A stretch of 64,000 nucleotides of DNA from Pezicula radicicola (Eukaryota; Ascomycota; Leotiomycetes; Helotiales; Dermateaceae): NCBI GenBank assembly GCA_003008705.1, contig PDUO01000041.1, positions 4,963-68,962 of the forward strand, in the 5' to 3' direction. Shown here in pieces: positions 1 to 11,607 of this stretch. The position numbers and the translations under genes were made by a program. The notes under the pieces were generated by a model. That model ran no database searches. It was not told the origin of the DNA and was given only the letters and a program-made list of their open reading frames with translations. Numbering within the stretch: the stretch's first letter is position 1; each line of letters opens with the position of its first letter.

Positions 1-558
1 AAATATTATATAATATAAATTATATATAAAGACTTTTTAAATTAAATTTTATTAAATATAATTAAAATATAATATAGAAAAGTCTATTTTAAATACTAAA
101 AATACTTACTAGTTAAATTTTTAGATATAATTATAACCTACGTTAAAGTTATATAAGTAGATATACTAGGAGTGTTTTAGTATAAAATAGAGGTATATAA
201 TAGACTTATATCCACCTACTGTATATAAATGAGATACACGGATTCGTTTCATAGTAGGGTTAATGTAGACAATAGACTTTTGTCTAAGAATACCTAAGGG
301 TACCATTTTCTAATTTAGGGAATGTAATTCCGTATCATTTCGACTCACCTTTACTCACCTTTACTCATCTTTACTTGGCTAATTCTACTAGGTCTAAAGA
401 AGATTCTACTCTAAATTTATTATTCTTAGTACTTAAGGAGGTTTTTTTTTATTTTCTATAAGATACAATGTCCTCTCTAAGTTATAGAAATCATTATCTC
501 TTTCTCCCTATCACTTCTACCTTACACTTACACTCTTTGCAAGAGAGACGCCGCTACC
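1..558. other. AT-rich intergenic DNA
   Basis: No gene seen. The first 300 bases are strongly AT-rich and resemble the RIP-degraded blocks elsewhere in the window. A short tandem repeat of the ten-base unit ACTCACCTTT (three copies, the last one changed) runs from about 343 to 372. The last 50 bases before the next gene relic are pyrimidine-rich, as fungal promoters often are. Confidence 0.6.
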
Positions 559-1308
559 ATGTGGGATCGTTCCATCGCCGTGTATACACTTGATAACTAC
601 CCGCGCCTCATCTCTTCAGCTGTCACTTTCTTCCTTGGTTTCTGGCAATATGGCTGGTCTTTCCGCACGATCGTGACGAAAGGCATTAGCCCATTGCCCT
701 TTTGGATGCACACCTTCTACCTGCGCATGACAGTTCCTGGGCTGTTCGCTGCTTAATTGGGGCAGCGAAGAACGATTGGCACTGGTACCTCACTGGCAGC
801 TCGATTGCTCTTTTCGGATGGACTACGTTGGAAATATTCAGCATTTACCATTCTATTACGAATGCTGCACATTGACAGGAAATCTGGGCCGACTTTCGTC
901 CTCTTAATAGAGGTCCTGTTTCACAGCGCGACGCTATGGGTAGCATTGAAACAGATTGCAGGATTCTATTGCTGTGTGAACTTGGTTATTGTCCGCTTTC
1001 AACCCGACACCCCAATGTACGATTGGTTCATCTTTACAAACATCTTGCTCGCCTGGGGTCCTAATGAGCTTTGGAGAAGACGTACATCTAGGGAAGGGGT
1101 TAGCGTGGGCTATGTCCTTGTGATACTCCTTACCTCGATAAACTCCTTTGCGCCGTGGAATATGTGGGGGCTCGCATTCCCCGACGTGTATAACACGTTT
1201 TGGTTTTATGCCACTGGAATCGCGACTATCGCTATCAATCTCGCTAATCTTAAGATTGTGATGGATTTACCAGAGAAGAAGGGTCTCAAAGAGAGGAAGG
1301 AGAATTAG
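559..1308 (+). pseudogene. Frameshifted multi-span integral membrane protein
   Basis: The frame opens with MWDRSIAVYTLDNYPRL and a hydrophobic span, then reads PFWMHTFYL. After about base 723 the protein continues in another frame, which reads HDSSWAV and then WHWYLTGSSIALFGW. That frame meets TGA at 873-875 and goes on to EIWADFRPLNRGPVSQ. By about 950 the sense frame is again the first one (FQPDTPMYDWFIFTNILLAW, then WGMWGLAFP-like blocks, ending KERKEN). A one-base loss near 723, a stop and a second frameshift therefore break a protein of about 250 residues with roughly six membrane spans. The blocks look conserved and are familiar from fungal integral membrane proteins of unknown function; I cannot name the family. 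Loss of function looks clear, but a sequencing error at either frameshift cannot be excluded. Confidence 0.6.
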
Positions 1309-2413
1309 GACAAGTACAGGAGCGGTTTAAGATAAGGGAAATGGCATAGAGTGAGACGGGTGGGATGGAGTAAGATGGATGGGATAGAGTGAGATAGATG
1401 GGATAAAGTAAAACGATAAATCGAATAGTATTTAGTTTTGAGAGAAACCTAATATATAATTCGATTCTTATAGCCTATATACGCGTTGTCACGAAACTAA
1501 CTCAGAGCGTATCAATAAGGGTGCAATTGCGTAACATTCAAGACTAAGGAAGAAAGAGAAGAAGAAGTGGAATACCGACAAAGTTAATGCTGTTAAAATA
1601 CGGTGAGCTGTTTCGACCTCCTTGGCATGACTATGGTATGAGTCACGTGTTACTGCAGCCTTTTAATGACCCTTGAGAAGTATTATGGCCTACCTTGACA
1701 ATGCTCTATATAAGTGTTCATAGTTGTAGTCTTAGAGCATCAACTCTTCTCCCACCAATTTGTTAGAATGATTGGTGATCTGACCCGTGACCTGCTGCGC
1801 TAACAAAAGTTCGGAAATTAGTGGATCATGTGACTCCGCGTGGAAAAATACCTATATCACTCAGGTAGGGCTCGCAAATGAACATATTCATCTTTATTTA
1901 TATATAACCTAATTCAATTCATTAATTTAATGAAAATTTATGAATTTTCAACGAACTTTTATACGTGATACCGGAAGTAGTTAGTCCACTCTAGACTAGG
2001 GTTTTATTATATTTAAGAAAGAGGGGTGTAGAATAAGTATTAACTTTATCGGAAGTTTAATAACTAAGCTAACTTACCTTTTTATAATATAATCTATTTC
2101 ATAAAATTTAATTATATAGGGATCTATAATTATATAAAATTTTAGGAAGTTTAAAAGTAATTAATATACTTAAAAGTGTTATAATAGGGTATCTTAATAT
2201 TTATATATTTTAGTAGTAAGGGTATATTATATTATAAATAAATAAATGAAAATTCATTCTATTCGTTGAAAATTAGAGGTCGAATTTATTTTTATTTAAA
2301 GCTCTATTTTTTAATTTATTTAGGTAAATGAAGATGAATTTTTATTAATTCATTTTCATTTGCGAGCCCTATATAATACTCAGGCTCCTTGACTGCTACT
2401 TCTGCTAGTCATC
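1309..2413. other. Intergenic, AT-rich, with a 19-bp tandem repeat
   Basis: No gene seen. Three near-identical 19-base units related to GAGTGAGATAGATGGGATA run from 1349 to 1405. From about 1860 to 2370 the sequence is very AT-rich and looks like an old RIP-mutated repeat. Confidence 0.6.
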
Positions 2414-3790
2414 TCATGTCCTAATACCTTCAGTCTCCCCCCAGCGTTCCACTTCATCTGTTTGCGCTGTACCGCAGCTCCGAAATTGCCCAAGGAGATG
2501 CGTCTGTTCCATATTAATAATTTCGTCCGTCGAGCCTTTGAAGCCAAGGCTATCGTCTCCTTCCCCGCAAAGCCTCCGTATAATAATGTTACAAGAGTTC
2601 AATAGCATCGGGGTCATCCCTAGCTTTCACTTGAGAGCGCCCGCGGTCCATATGTCGCGAAAAGTCCTGGTTGCTAGGCTTTTCCTCCGATGCTTTACTC
2701 GAGCTGTCGGGCTGCTTTAATCCTGAGCCTGCTTGAATGTACTTTCTCGTAAAGGTTGAGGATACGCCCGGCAATATACCGATAATGATACAGGTAGTTG
2801 TCTCGATAACAGATAGGACCATAATCCGCTTGATGCTATTTTCTATGTCGATAGCTAAGAGGACGACACGAATAACACTAACAATAATAGAGATAATAGC
2901 GAGGCCGTAGATCCCACAAACGGCGAGTCGGAGTCGGGGTTCACTGACTTTGAGTAAGGCAGGGAATGGCAATATACATACTATTCGAGAACTAGTTAGT
3001 AAATTTTGAAGTAGATACAAGAATAATTGAAAAGGGAAGAAACTCTATCTTATCCGGGAATTCTTGGATCTAGGATAACTTACAGATTATATCAGTTCCC
3101 AAATGCATAGTAACGTGAGTCCACTGGAATATGTTAATACTATTTTCGTGATATTATGGACATACATACGAAGTCCCAAGAACGATTTGCAGGGACACAT
3201 TGCCAACCAGTTGGTAAGGCCCATCTTCGCCCGACAGGCATACAAGAGGTAAGGTATACTGTATAGATAAGGAGCCAAGTGCCGACCAAAACGTACAACA
3301 TTAAGATAGACAGAAAGTGGATACGCGCAAATTTCCGAGTAAGTTGGATGTGGAGTAGGTTTATAGAGATTAGATTTTAACACTCCATAGAGTAGCGATG
3401 TAAAGGAAGGTTCCACAGAAGAATAACTATAAGTCTATATCTTGTAAGTTTCTGGAAGTCGAAATAGTATTAACTGGTGAATATACCTTTTGAGCCTCAA
3501 TAAAGTGTAAGGGGTTTTGTATTGTCGGAAGGATTCTAAATACACGCTGTTGTACTGAAACAAGGGCTATTTGCAAAACCTTGAGGTTGCTATGTCAGCG
3601 AGGTATATTACGAGACACGTGCTATAGGATAAGTACAACGAGAGAAAAGAACTCCATAGTATCTTACCGCAGCCGACAACAAAATAAACTCCGAAAAGAA
3701 AAAATTCCTCTGGACAATAACGCGGAGATAGAAGCGAGCTGAGCTTCCCAAGAATGCCGCAATGGCACAAATGACAACTATAACCTGCGT
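2414..3790 (-). pseudogene. Fungal rhodopsin-like (PTH11-type) membrane receptor relic
   Basis: On the minus strand three disconnected frames match successive parts of the fungal rhodopsin-domain family (Pfam Rhodopsin_dom_fungi). Around 3780-3650: ICAIAAFLGSSARFYLRVIV, helix 1 and the following loop. Around 3300-3140: a span followed by GRRWALPTGWQCVPANRSWD, the usual loop with its conserved Trp and Cys. At 2940-2750: two helices ending in a VLSVIETTTCIIIGILPG block typical of the last helix. A charged tail follows in a further frame down to 2414. Stops and frame changes between the blocks exceed what introns can explain, so this is called a pseudogene. A heavily spliced gene is the alternative. 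Such proteins are fungal surface receptors or sensors. Confidence 0.55.
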
Positions 3791-5223
3791 AAGAGTTACA
3801 TGGGAGCTGCAGGAGAGGGGAAGGGCTCAGACAAACCTGCGCAGCCTCTACCATTCTGATAACTATCACAATAACACAGAGAGAGATTTGGTGATGCTGG
3901 ATAACGGCGATATTAGGATCTTAAGTTCAAGACTGTTAGTAAACGGGAAACGATGCTGAGGATAAGGATCAAACTGTGCTATCCGGGGGAATGAAGCAGG
4001 GGTCGTTAATACCCTCAGTTCCCTGGAAAAAGCCTAGCCGACACCAATATCTTCCTAAAGGCTTAAAAAGAGCACTAGTCTATGCCGGTCTGGAAACGCA
4101 ACTTAGCTATACGAGTCGCGTAAGTATTTCTGCCGGAACTGTAATAGAACCCCAGATTTTGAGGTTAAGAGAGGGGTGAGGGGTTGACTCTCCTGTACGT
4201 AAAGTGGATGGAATAGGAATAGATCAACCAAATTTGCTAAGTTGCTAATCACGGAACCAGCCGAATTGCTTGAACTCAAAATGACGCGATTTACTACACC
4301 TAGCGCGTTTTAATTGTCGAATGTGGGGTGATTGTGGCTGTTTCTCCAAGGATAGCCTGACTAATAACCTCTCTGGAAAGTTACCTTTTACTTATATTTG
4401 GTTAAATACTGGACTGTGCTCATTAACATTCATTATTGTACTACTCCGTATACTCTGTACAGTGAGACTTGGGAATGATGGCGCCCTAACTGTCGACGTG
4501 TCTTAAGCTCTGAGAGCATTTTCTGACACTGTTTAAAAATGAGACTATTAGAGCCGGTAAGACTATTGGAACTGGAACTTCCCACTAAGTGCACCACTTA
4601 TACAGGTCAGAACTTTCGATAGCACATATCATTGATGTCGTTCTAGAAACCAGAGAGTTACGATATTCAAAGCATGCATTATTTAGTTAAAGCTTTGTTA
4701 TCATAACATAGTGCTAGGGCTGGCAAATAACCCGGTTGTAAATTTCCTGGGGTAAGATACAACCGTGCGCCAATGACGCGTATAGTCAATGTCGGCAACA
4801 GACGGCAATTTGTAGTCATTGCAAGACGTTAGGACAAATTCCTAGCTAAGCACCTACTAAGTCTTCTCCCCAATGCCCAGTAGGGTCTCTACCAATCCCT
4901 GCCCCAGACTACTGCACAGAACATGGCGTTATGGCCAAATCTTTATCAAGATCCGTTAAGACAGCAGCTGTTGGGACTGGGGTCTCTAGTGATGCTGTCT
5001 CCTATGACCAGGACCATGTATCCAAGCCATCAACTAGCTAACAACCTTCTTTCTTCCCATGCTCAAGAAACCCTCAGTCAGCTATACTTTCTGGTTACTA
5101 AGCTGTGGAATAAATAAATTGAATACACTTAACAATCTTGTTGCTTTAACTATCTAGAGTGTAGAATTACATATATAATATTCAGAATATGACCAAACCG
5201 ATTCAAGCTGAGACTGTCTAGCT
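3791..5223. other. Intergenic, no gene supported
   Basis: No convincing gene. Short open frames occur but lack recognisable motifs. A coding-like stretch around 4915-5040 on the plus strand (EHGVMAKSLSRSVKTAAVGT and onward) may be the tail of a lost gene, perhaps a transporter; this is too short to call. Confidence 0.45.
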
Positions 5224-5948
5224 TCAAATGATCTTAGATACCCTCAGACGGTCGAACCTAAGGACTGCTCCAAGCAAGACTTGTGCCCCGTCTGCACACT
5301 GTTTGGGGGAGCTATACTCGAGTGGGTTATGGCTGATACCATTCTTGCAGGGAATAAAGATCATTGCTGTGGGGCAACGCTTCGATGCGTATACACTTTT
5401 TAAGAGATCAGTGGCAATTCCAAACCAGCAGCTAGAAGTCAATGACGGACAAAACACATACCTGTCATGACCTGCCCCACTAAGCATATTCTCCAACAAA
5501 AATTTGCTAATAGGAACCTGTTCTAACCCTTACCCTTGGTCGTCTCAATATGAGGTGCGCCGTCAATGGATATGTCCTTGGCTATTAATTCAAAGTCCTT
5601 CTTCAAATTGTCCTCAAGCTTCATCAACTGCTCATCCTTGGCAGCACGAATGTCAAGGCTGAACCTAACTTCGCCAGGAACTGTATTGGTGCTTCCAGGT
5701 TTAAGAGTAAGAACGCCAGTAGAAGCAAGCGCCTCGTATCTTGTGGCAAGGACGTGGGAGTGTGCAATCATTCTTGCTGCTGATAGCATTGCATCTGAGC
5801 GATTGGCGAAATTAGTTGCCCCAGAGTGACAGTCTTTCCCCGTGACTGTAATCGTGTGCCAGCGATATGCCTGAACTCCAGCAACGACGCCGATTCTTTT
5901 GCCTTCTGCTTCAAGTACTGGCCCCTGCTCTGCAACCGAGGATTAGCG
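5224..5948 (-). pseudogene. M20-family amidase (hydantoinase/carbamoylase type), truncated
   Basis: The minus strand reads QGPVLEAEG, then YRWHTITVTGKDCHSGATNF, ANRSDAM, STGVLTLKPGSTNTVPGEV and RFSLDIRA. This is the dimerisation domain of M20 peptidases that hydrolyse N-carbamoyl amino acids, hydantoin products or allantoate. After a stop near 5523 it resumes as LLENMLSGAGHD, joins through a clean 66-nt intron (5396-5461, GTATGT...AG) to SVYASKRCPTAMIFIPC, and ends KNGISHNPLEYSSP...LRFDRL. The N-terminal half with most metal ligands is missing (family length over 400 residues), and about 30 codons are missing between the two segments. The splice-competent tail shows it was once a working gene. 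Its neighbours also act on nitrogen compounds. Confidence 0.75.
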
Positions 5949-6311
5949 ACCGAAGCTGGGTGGTGCTCCGTAACTTTGATCTGTGGGCGAGGAACATGGA
6001 CTTATTCGCTATGAATAGCGGTCTCAGAGAACGGTAAGTTGGCATCATCTTCAGATTGCTAGAAAAGGGGTCGAATTGTCTACTTTCTGCGCTGGGAAAT
6101 TGGGATGTGAATCTTAAAACTGTGTATAGCCTTGACTCATCTATTTATCATCGAACCGATAATGGGGTGGTGTGAAAAGTTTTCACTTCGGGGCCCATTC
6201 TGCATACCCAGAGCGCACTTGGGCGATGTAGGCTGCTAAGGAACGAGCCGAGTCGGAGCCAATACTTACAACCAACAATTCTCATTTACAGTAAACCTCC
6301 AACTTCACAGC

Positions 6312-6890
6312 TTGTTATTCATTATCCAACCAAGATTTTCTCTACATATCATCGCCACAGATATCATACACGATGAGTCCTACAATTCGACGCGATCTAT
6401 ATCTCAACCAATCGGCTGCGTCATGGCACCCTCAGCGACAAATTTAGTTCCACTGTGTGATGTTGCGAAAGACATTGGCGTCAAGGCTGTCTACTTGAAG
6501 GATGAGACTAGTAGGTGCGGGTTGCTCGCATTTAAAATCCTTGGTGCTTCCTAAGCGGCATTTCGAGCAATTGCTGAACGGCTTCAACTTCTGCTAGATG
6601 TGAAAGTTAGGCCATCTGTCTGCCGCGGTGCAGGCCGACTCTATCCAACTGTTTGCGGCCACAGATGGAAATCACGGAAGAGCTGTTGCGAGGGTGGCAA
6701 CTATCCTTGGTTTGACGTCCTGTATATTCGTCCCAAAGGACCTCGACCAGTAGACGGTTGACCTTATTATTAACAAGGGAGCCGAAGTTACTGTTATTCA
6801 AGGAGATTACGACCAGGCAGTGCGGCATGCGATAGCAATTTTGGTCCAGGACACAGCATCCAAAGGGTATGAAGATATCCCCCAAGTATG
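6312..6890 (+). pseudogene. PLP-dependent diaminopropionate ammonia-lyase-like relic
   Basis: The plus strand reads VAKDIGVKAVYLKDETSR followed by FKILGAS, the lysine-containing block of fold-type II PLP enzymes, then a TAA and AAFRAIAERL. Further on it reads ATDGNHGRAVARVATILGL, the Gly-rich and Asn motif, then IFVPKD, a TAG, and INKGAEVTVIQGDYDQAV. This order matches diaminopropionate ammonia-lyase / threonine-dehydratase-like enzymes. Several stops sit where Trp or Gln codons are expected, consistent with C-to-T or G-to-A changes. Only about 150 of roughly 400 residues remain. An upstream start at 6312 or 6423 is possible. It lies between an amidase relic and an intact amidohydrolase. Confidence 0.7.
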
Positions 6891-7252
6891 TGATATCTCA
6901 CCTCTTCCTCGGCCAACTGTCTAAAGTATATAGTGGGTGTGCTTCGGGCATAAGCTGGAGGCGGAAGCGGGGTTACCGGAATGTGGCGTTACCGGAAGGT
7001 AGGCTTGACCGGAAGACATGATTTTACGGGATGTGGGTGCACCACAGATTTGTATGGATGTCCCGGAATGTCCTGGTATATCTTATGTACTGGTAGCGAA
7101 TAGATGTCGAGTGGTGAGACAAACTTCTTACTCCAATACCTAGAAACTATTTCGTACTTCTCACATCGACAACATTATAACACCACGGTCACATCCAGGG
7201 ATTTTCCAACGTCATCGATAGGTCCATTCTTGAATAGTTACTTACTACCACG
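6891..7252. other. Intergenic with repeated TTACCGGAA-like motifs
   Basis: No gene. Between 6970 and 7035 the motif ACCGGAA occurs three times at spacings of about 15-20 bases upstream of the amidohydrolase. These could be binding sites or a decayed microsatellite; the sequence alone does not decide. Confidence 0.35.
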
Positions 7253-8944
7253 ATGCCGGATAAGATATTTCTGCAGAATGCGACTGTGTTAACTCACGAT
7301 GAAAGCGACCGCGTCAAAGCACTCCCCAAGACAGATATTCTCATATGTGGAAATGTAATAGAACGAGTGAGCCGCAACCTCTCGGTTCCTCCTGATGCTG
7401 AGGTTATTGACTGCTCAGACAAAATCATCAGCCCTGGTTTCATCGACACCCACCATCATCTCTGGCAAACGCAGCTCAAGGGCGTGGGCATAGACAACTG
7501 TTGGCTGCAGTACTTTTCTGATGGTTAGCTGCCCGCGTGATACCCCAGGGAAAGAGATCCTGATTAAGCAACAGATCTCCTACAAGCATACAACTACACT
7601 CCGGAGGATATCTATTGGGGCCAAGTAGGTGGTTGTCTTGAGGCTGTTGATGCTGGCACGACTTTTGTGCTTGATCACGCGCACGGCTGTTACACAAATG
7701 CCCACGGTGAGTACTCCTAATCTGTTCGGCGCACCAGAAGACCCTCAGATACTCCAGAGCCCAAAGCGCCAAAGCTAATAATGTTATAGCAAACGAAGCG
7801 CTGAGTGCCTTTTCCGACTCGGGTATCCGAGGAATTTTCGCCTACGCGAATCCCATCAAGTTGGAGAAATGGGGCCCAGATATTGCTGTTCCTTCTCGGG
7901 ACCCATTTCCCGAAGTATTCATGCAACACCTTGAAAAGCTCTCCCGCGAGCAGCCATATGCAGAAGGCTGTGTGACCATTGGCTACGCTTTTGACAGCTA
8001 CTTCCTCCCCAAGGATCAGGTCGTCCAGGCATTTCGGCGGGCGCGGGAAGCTGGAGTAAAAATCATGACGTCGCATGCTGGGGCGGGGAAGTCCAGTAAG
8101 TATATAAAATAAGTGTAAGGCAGTGGCGAAGCAATAGCTTACAGTTCCAGTGTCTTTCTCTGTGCCACAGCTCCTCAAGCAATACGATCTGATTCCAGAA
8201 TTTTCAGAGACATCTGACATTGTTCTCTCTCACGGAAACACCTTTTCGAGTGAAGATGTTGCTATCCTCTCTAAAGCTGGTATCTCACTTGCGTGCACCC
8301 CCGCAACCGAAGCACAGGGGTCCATGGGCTGGCCATTGCTCTTTCACCCAAAGTTGAAAACAGCTATCGGTGCTGATTGCCACTTTCTAACTTCCTCGTC
8401 CATCGTACAGGCAGCTCGGAACGGACTGCTACTGGCACGACTACAGACAGGGCTCATATTACAGGGGCAGGGTCGACTGCCGTCCGCCTTCAAAGAAAGC
8501 TCCAAAGAAGCATTCAATAAAGCAACGATCCATGGCGCACGAGCGGTCAATTTAGGACATCTCATTGGGTCTATTAAGGAGGGAAAACTCGCGGACCTGT
8601 TAGTTTTTGATACATCATCGTCGCTGAGCTTTGGAGGCGCTGTTGAAAGGGATCCCATATCAGCAGTTTTAGCTTTCAGCGAGGCAAGAGATGTTGAAAT
8701 GGTTATTATAAATGGGAAAGTTAGGAAGAGGGCAGGAAATTTACTACCGATTGTCCGAAATGGGACCACAGTGTCAATGGCAGAGGTCCTGCAGCGCATA
8801 AGGGAGAGCCAGAGGGATATCCTAGAGAGAAAGAAGGGTTGCAGCACGGAGGAATCAAGAAATCTGATCATGAAGATGATGATGGTGGACCGTACAGTAC
8901 TATGGGACATGAACGAGACACAAGTGCCCACCGAGAGTCTTTGA
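7253..8944 (+). CDS. Amidohydrolase (cytosine/8-oxoguanine deaminase-like), four exons
   Basis: Metal-dependent hydrolase of the amidohydrolase superfamily, ATZ/TRZ/SsnA branch, which deaminates or dechlorinates N-heterocycles in the cytosol. Exons: 7253-7523, 7575-7706, 7790-8095 and 8145-8944 (an acceptor at 8150 also keeps frame), giving about 502 residues. The N-terminal strand domain ends in PGFIDTHHHLWQ with the HxH metal pair at about 67-69. Next come the TTFVLDHAHG block, SHAGAGK, LSHGNTF, and IGADCHF with the final metal-binding Asp. The end returns to a beta domain with LADLLVFDTSS. All catalytic blocks are present and every junction keeps frame, so it looks functional. The first intron is only 51 nt. 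Its two upstream neighbours are nitrogen-metabolism relics, so it may be the survivor of a cluster. The true substrate is unknown. Confidence 0.8.
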
Positions 8945-9031
8945 AGGACTACTTATATTCAGGGAATATGAACCTAGATGACAACATGGCATCTGGTTGG
9001 GTACAGTCCACCTAGATAATCCTTAGATAGT

Positions 9032-9936
9032 ATGACTATTAAACGACATGCTACTGCATTGCGTTCGATAGTAAGGCCAAAATTAATGCGGGCCCAAGAG
9101 ATGTTTGTTTGGATCGTGCTCCTGACCCTCAAATTATCTTCGGAAGGTAGTTTTGGTGACCAGCTCGCACATATGGCCAGCTTACTTGTAAAATACGTTC
9201 AGCAGGTGGTAGTGGTAGTTAACCCAGATTTGATTGCTCTAGCTAAGAAACAAGGTGTGGAGCTAGCGGGCTCCTTGATCCAATCCTTTCCAGAAATGCC
9301 CACTAACCTAATACAGTTGACAAGTGTCCTGCTTACATAAAGCGTCAATGGCTCCAGTGATTCATTTTCATTTGGATAACATTTCCTTTAGATACCCTAA
9401 CTCTTTAGTGCCCAATCCCTAGTGCAGCCCCTAAGAGTAAAAGCCGGAAGGTGGGGGATTCTGGAGTGGGACCAACATTCCGAGGGGCCCAGGGCATTTC
9501 TCGGAGCGAAGACAGGTTCAGTGGTGGACTACCACAACGGCAGACTAGCTCCACGACTTCGACCCAGGAACGACACTTTACGCATAACTCAAGTGGAACT
9601 AGTGGGAGTGAGCAAGGAATTATGTCACAATTCAAAGTAGTCGAGGATTGGGTTAGCCAATGGCATGACTGAAGAAAGCATGTGTTGAGGTCGGCGAATG
9701 ACGCTGAGATGCATACGAGAGCTTGTGGGATATATTGGAAGCAAGTATTTAATGAGGCAGCTCAAGCCACTATGAAGGAGGAGATACTAAGCAAGGAGAT
9801 AGTGGACACCAGGATGGGTATTATGAATGAAGTGGCCACGGCTTTCAGCCGTTCGCAGGATCGGTTGAACACGCTCAGTGGAGCATTAGGAGGATGCGAT
9901 AAGATTGTAAATTTGGGTGATGAGTTAATGAGCTGA
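9032..9936 (+). other. Unrecognised coding-like relics
   Basis: Two stretches look protein-coding but match nothing I recognise. One (9032-9340, 102 codons) is a mostly helical sequence containing NPDLIALAKKQGVELAGSLI. The second, from about 9430 to 9936, is Ser/Thr-rich at first and then helical (RACGIYWKQVFNEAAQATMK), interrupted by a TGA near 9670 and ending in consecutive stops. They could be parts of one decayed gene. A C-terminal part of a fungal transcription factor is possible for the first part, but no zinc cluster is visible. Confidence 0.3.
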
Positions 9937-10746
9937 TGACCAAGATTCAAGCTGGTGTCGCTGCTGGAGAGTTTGAGGAGGGACTCCAACAAAAATTAAG
10001 GAATCTGAACATAGGATATATTGGGTCGTTATATGCCACAAAAGGCCGGATGCGGATGTTTTATACCTCTTTTTCTTGAATCGGGTGCTCTAGTATAAGC
10101 TATACCATAAATAATATATTCTTATATTAATAGGGTAACCACTCTTACGCTTGGTCTCACATTCGGGAATAATTCGATGCCTCTGAGACGCGATAAGCGA
10201 TTGTAGCCGAGTAGAGTGTTAAAGCCCTGCCTAAATGGCTAATATTCATGGGAAGGGATATGCACTCAATGCTAATTTTACCTTCTAAGACGTTGCTATA
10301 GATATTCGAAGAAGGATACTCGAGTATAAAAGCTAAAAACAACGGCTAGACATTATAGGCCTAGACTGCCTAGAGACAGTTAGCCCATAAGCAGCGAAAG
10401 ACGTTTGCAGTAATATAGACGTTTGCGGTAACACAGACATGTGTAGTAACAAAGACGCTTAGACCTTTGCGTAAAACGTCCAATACAATCGCAATGCTTT
10501 TTCAAAATTTCAGTCTAGAACCCAAGCTAGGTTAAGCAAGAATTCTGGAAACATTAAAAGACCTGCAATAATAGCCCTCGGCGATGCCGTACAGTCTTGG
10601 ACAGGTTGCTACAAGCTAAACACCCTCTTAGTAGTTCTTTGGATTTTATTACTTAAAGTTGTTACAAGTCCCTAAGACTTTTCTTTAATATTCAAGTAAT
10701 AACTTGACTTCATCCTATACTTATATACTCTTCTTTAAACGTAACC
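9937..10746. other. Intergenic with an 18-bp tandem repeat
   Basis: No gene. Three 18-base units related to GACGTTTGCGGTAACACA occupy 10400-10453, with a further partial unit after them. The unit pattern is GACRTKTGYRGTAAYAYA. The rest is moderately AT-rich promoter-side sequence for the GH16 gene. Confidence 0.55.
10722..10727 (+). promoter_or_regulatory. TATA-like box before the GH16 gene
   Basis: TATATA lies 20 bases before the ATG at 10747, preceded by a C/T-rich stretch. It is close for a TATA box if the leader is very short, so the call is tentative. Confidence 0.3.
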
Positions 10747-11607
10747 ATGGCACTCTCTCTTGCTATCGCTATAATAGCTGCCTATGTCCTACCTACCATA
10801 CTAGCACAATGCGAGTGCGGCTATAGAACCGATACAGGAGCGATTCTTCAGTACGCCCTGCTTACTAATTTCACTACTATGACGACGGCTCAATTTCAGC
10901 AGTCGCCTGACTGGGCGATAACCTCGAGACTTTTCCCGATTTCGCCAACCCATGCCTATGATCTTCTGTATGTACCCGCCAACGTCGCCGTTGTAGACAA
11001 GAAACTTCGTCTTACTTGTTCCGCCTGCACCTCTAACTGCACCTCTATCGAATCGGCAGAAATACGGACAAAGAGGACCGATATTCTCTATGGATCATTC
11101 CGTGCAAGTTTTAAAGTTAGAGGTGGACCTGGTGCTGTTGGAGGTTTCTTCTGGTACGCTGACGACAACAACGAAATCGACATCGAGGTTGTCACTAGGG
11201 ATAAACCATCTATCGTCCACTTTACGAATCAGCCAAGTTGGAGCACCTCAATGAATATGCCTAGAGGCGTAGTCCAGACGGTAGAAAATCAATATCGTAT
11301 CGACTGGAATTCTAACGAGACCGACTTTTACGTTAACACCAACAACATGGATTCGAAGACGGATGGTGTCCCGAACATCCCTGGCTCGATGTATATGAAC
11401 ATGTGGGGGAACGGCGGAGCCTTCTCTGGGTTGAAGCCTCCAGCTTCTGATGTGATCATGTTGGTGTCTAAGATTGAGCTCTACTTCAATACATCAGACA
11501 CGACGCTCTCTGAATCCTGGGCAACGAACTGCGCCGTGAAGAAGGTGGCGGTGTGTAATGTTGGCGACATTCAGAACTCGCAGAGTAGGCAGAAGGGGCA
11601 GAATTAG
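10747..11607 (+). CDS. Secreted GH16 glycoside hydrolase
   Basis: Single-exon, 286 residues. Residues 1-20 form a signal peptide ending near ILAQC. The body is the concanavalin-A-like fold of family GH16 (beta-1,3(4)-glucanases and cell-wall transglycosylases). The catalytic signature is EIDIE, with nucleophile E143, helper D145 and acid/base E147, followed later by the Trp-rich WGNGGAFSGL sheet. Cysteines near the N terminus and in TCSACTSNC suggest disulfides, and several N-x-S/T sequons suit secretion. No GPI signal or carbohydrate-binding module is visible. It likely acts on fungal or plant beta-glucans outside the cell. The frame is intact, so the gene appears active, unlike many neighbours. 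Confidence 0.9.
   Translation: MALSLAIAIIAAYVLPTILAQCECGYRTDTGAILQYALLTNFTTMTTAQFQQSPDWAITSRLFPISPTHAYDLLYVPANVAVVDKKLRLTCSACTSNCTSIESAEIRTKRTDILYGSFRASFKVRGGPGAVGGFFWYADDNNEIDIEVVTRDKPSIVHFTNQPSWSTSMNMPRGVVQTVENQYRIDWNSNETDFYVNTNNMDSKTDGVPNIPGSMYMNMWGNGGAFSGLKPPASDVIMLVSKIELYFNTSDTTLSESWATNCAVKKVAVCNVGDIQNSQSRQKGQN

Noticed and set aside
8344..8931. 195-codon minus-strand open frame over the amidohydrolase
   Set aside because: No domain; antisense of conserved amidohydrolase blocks.
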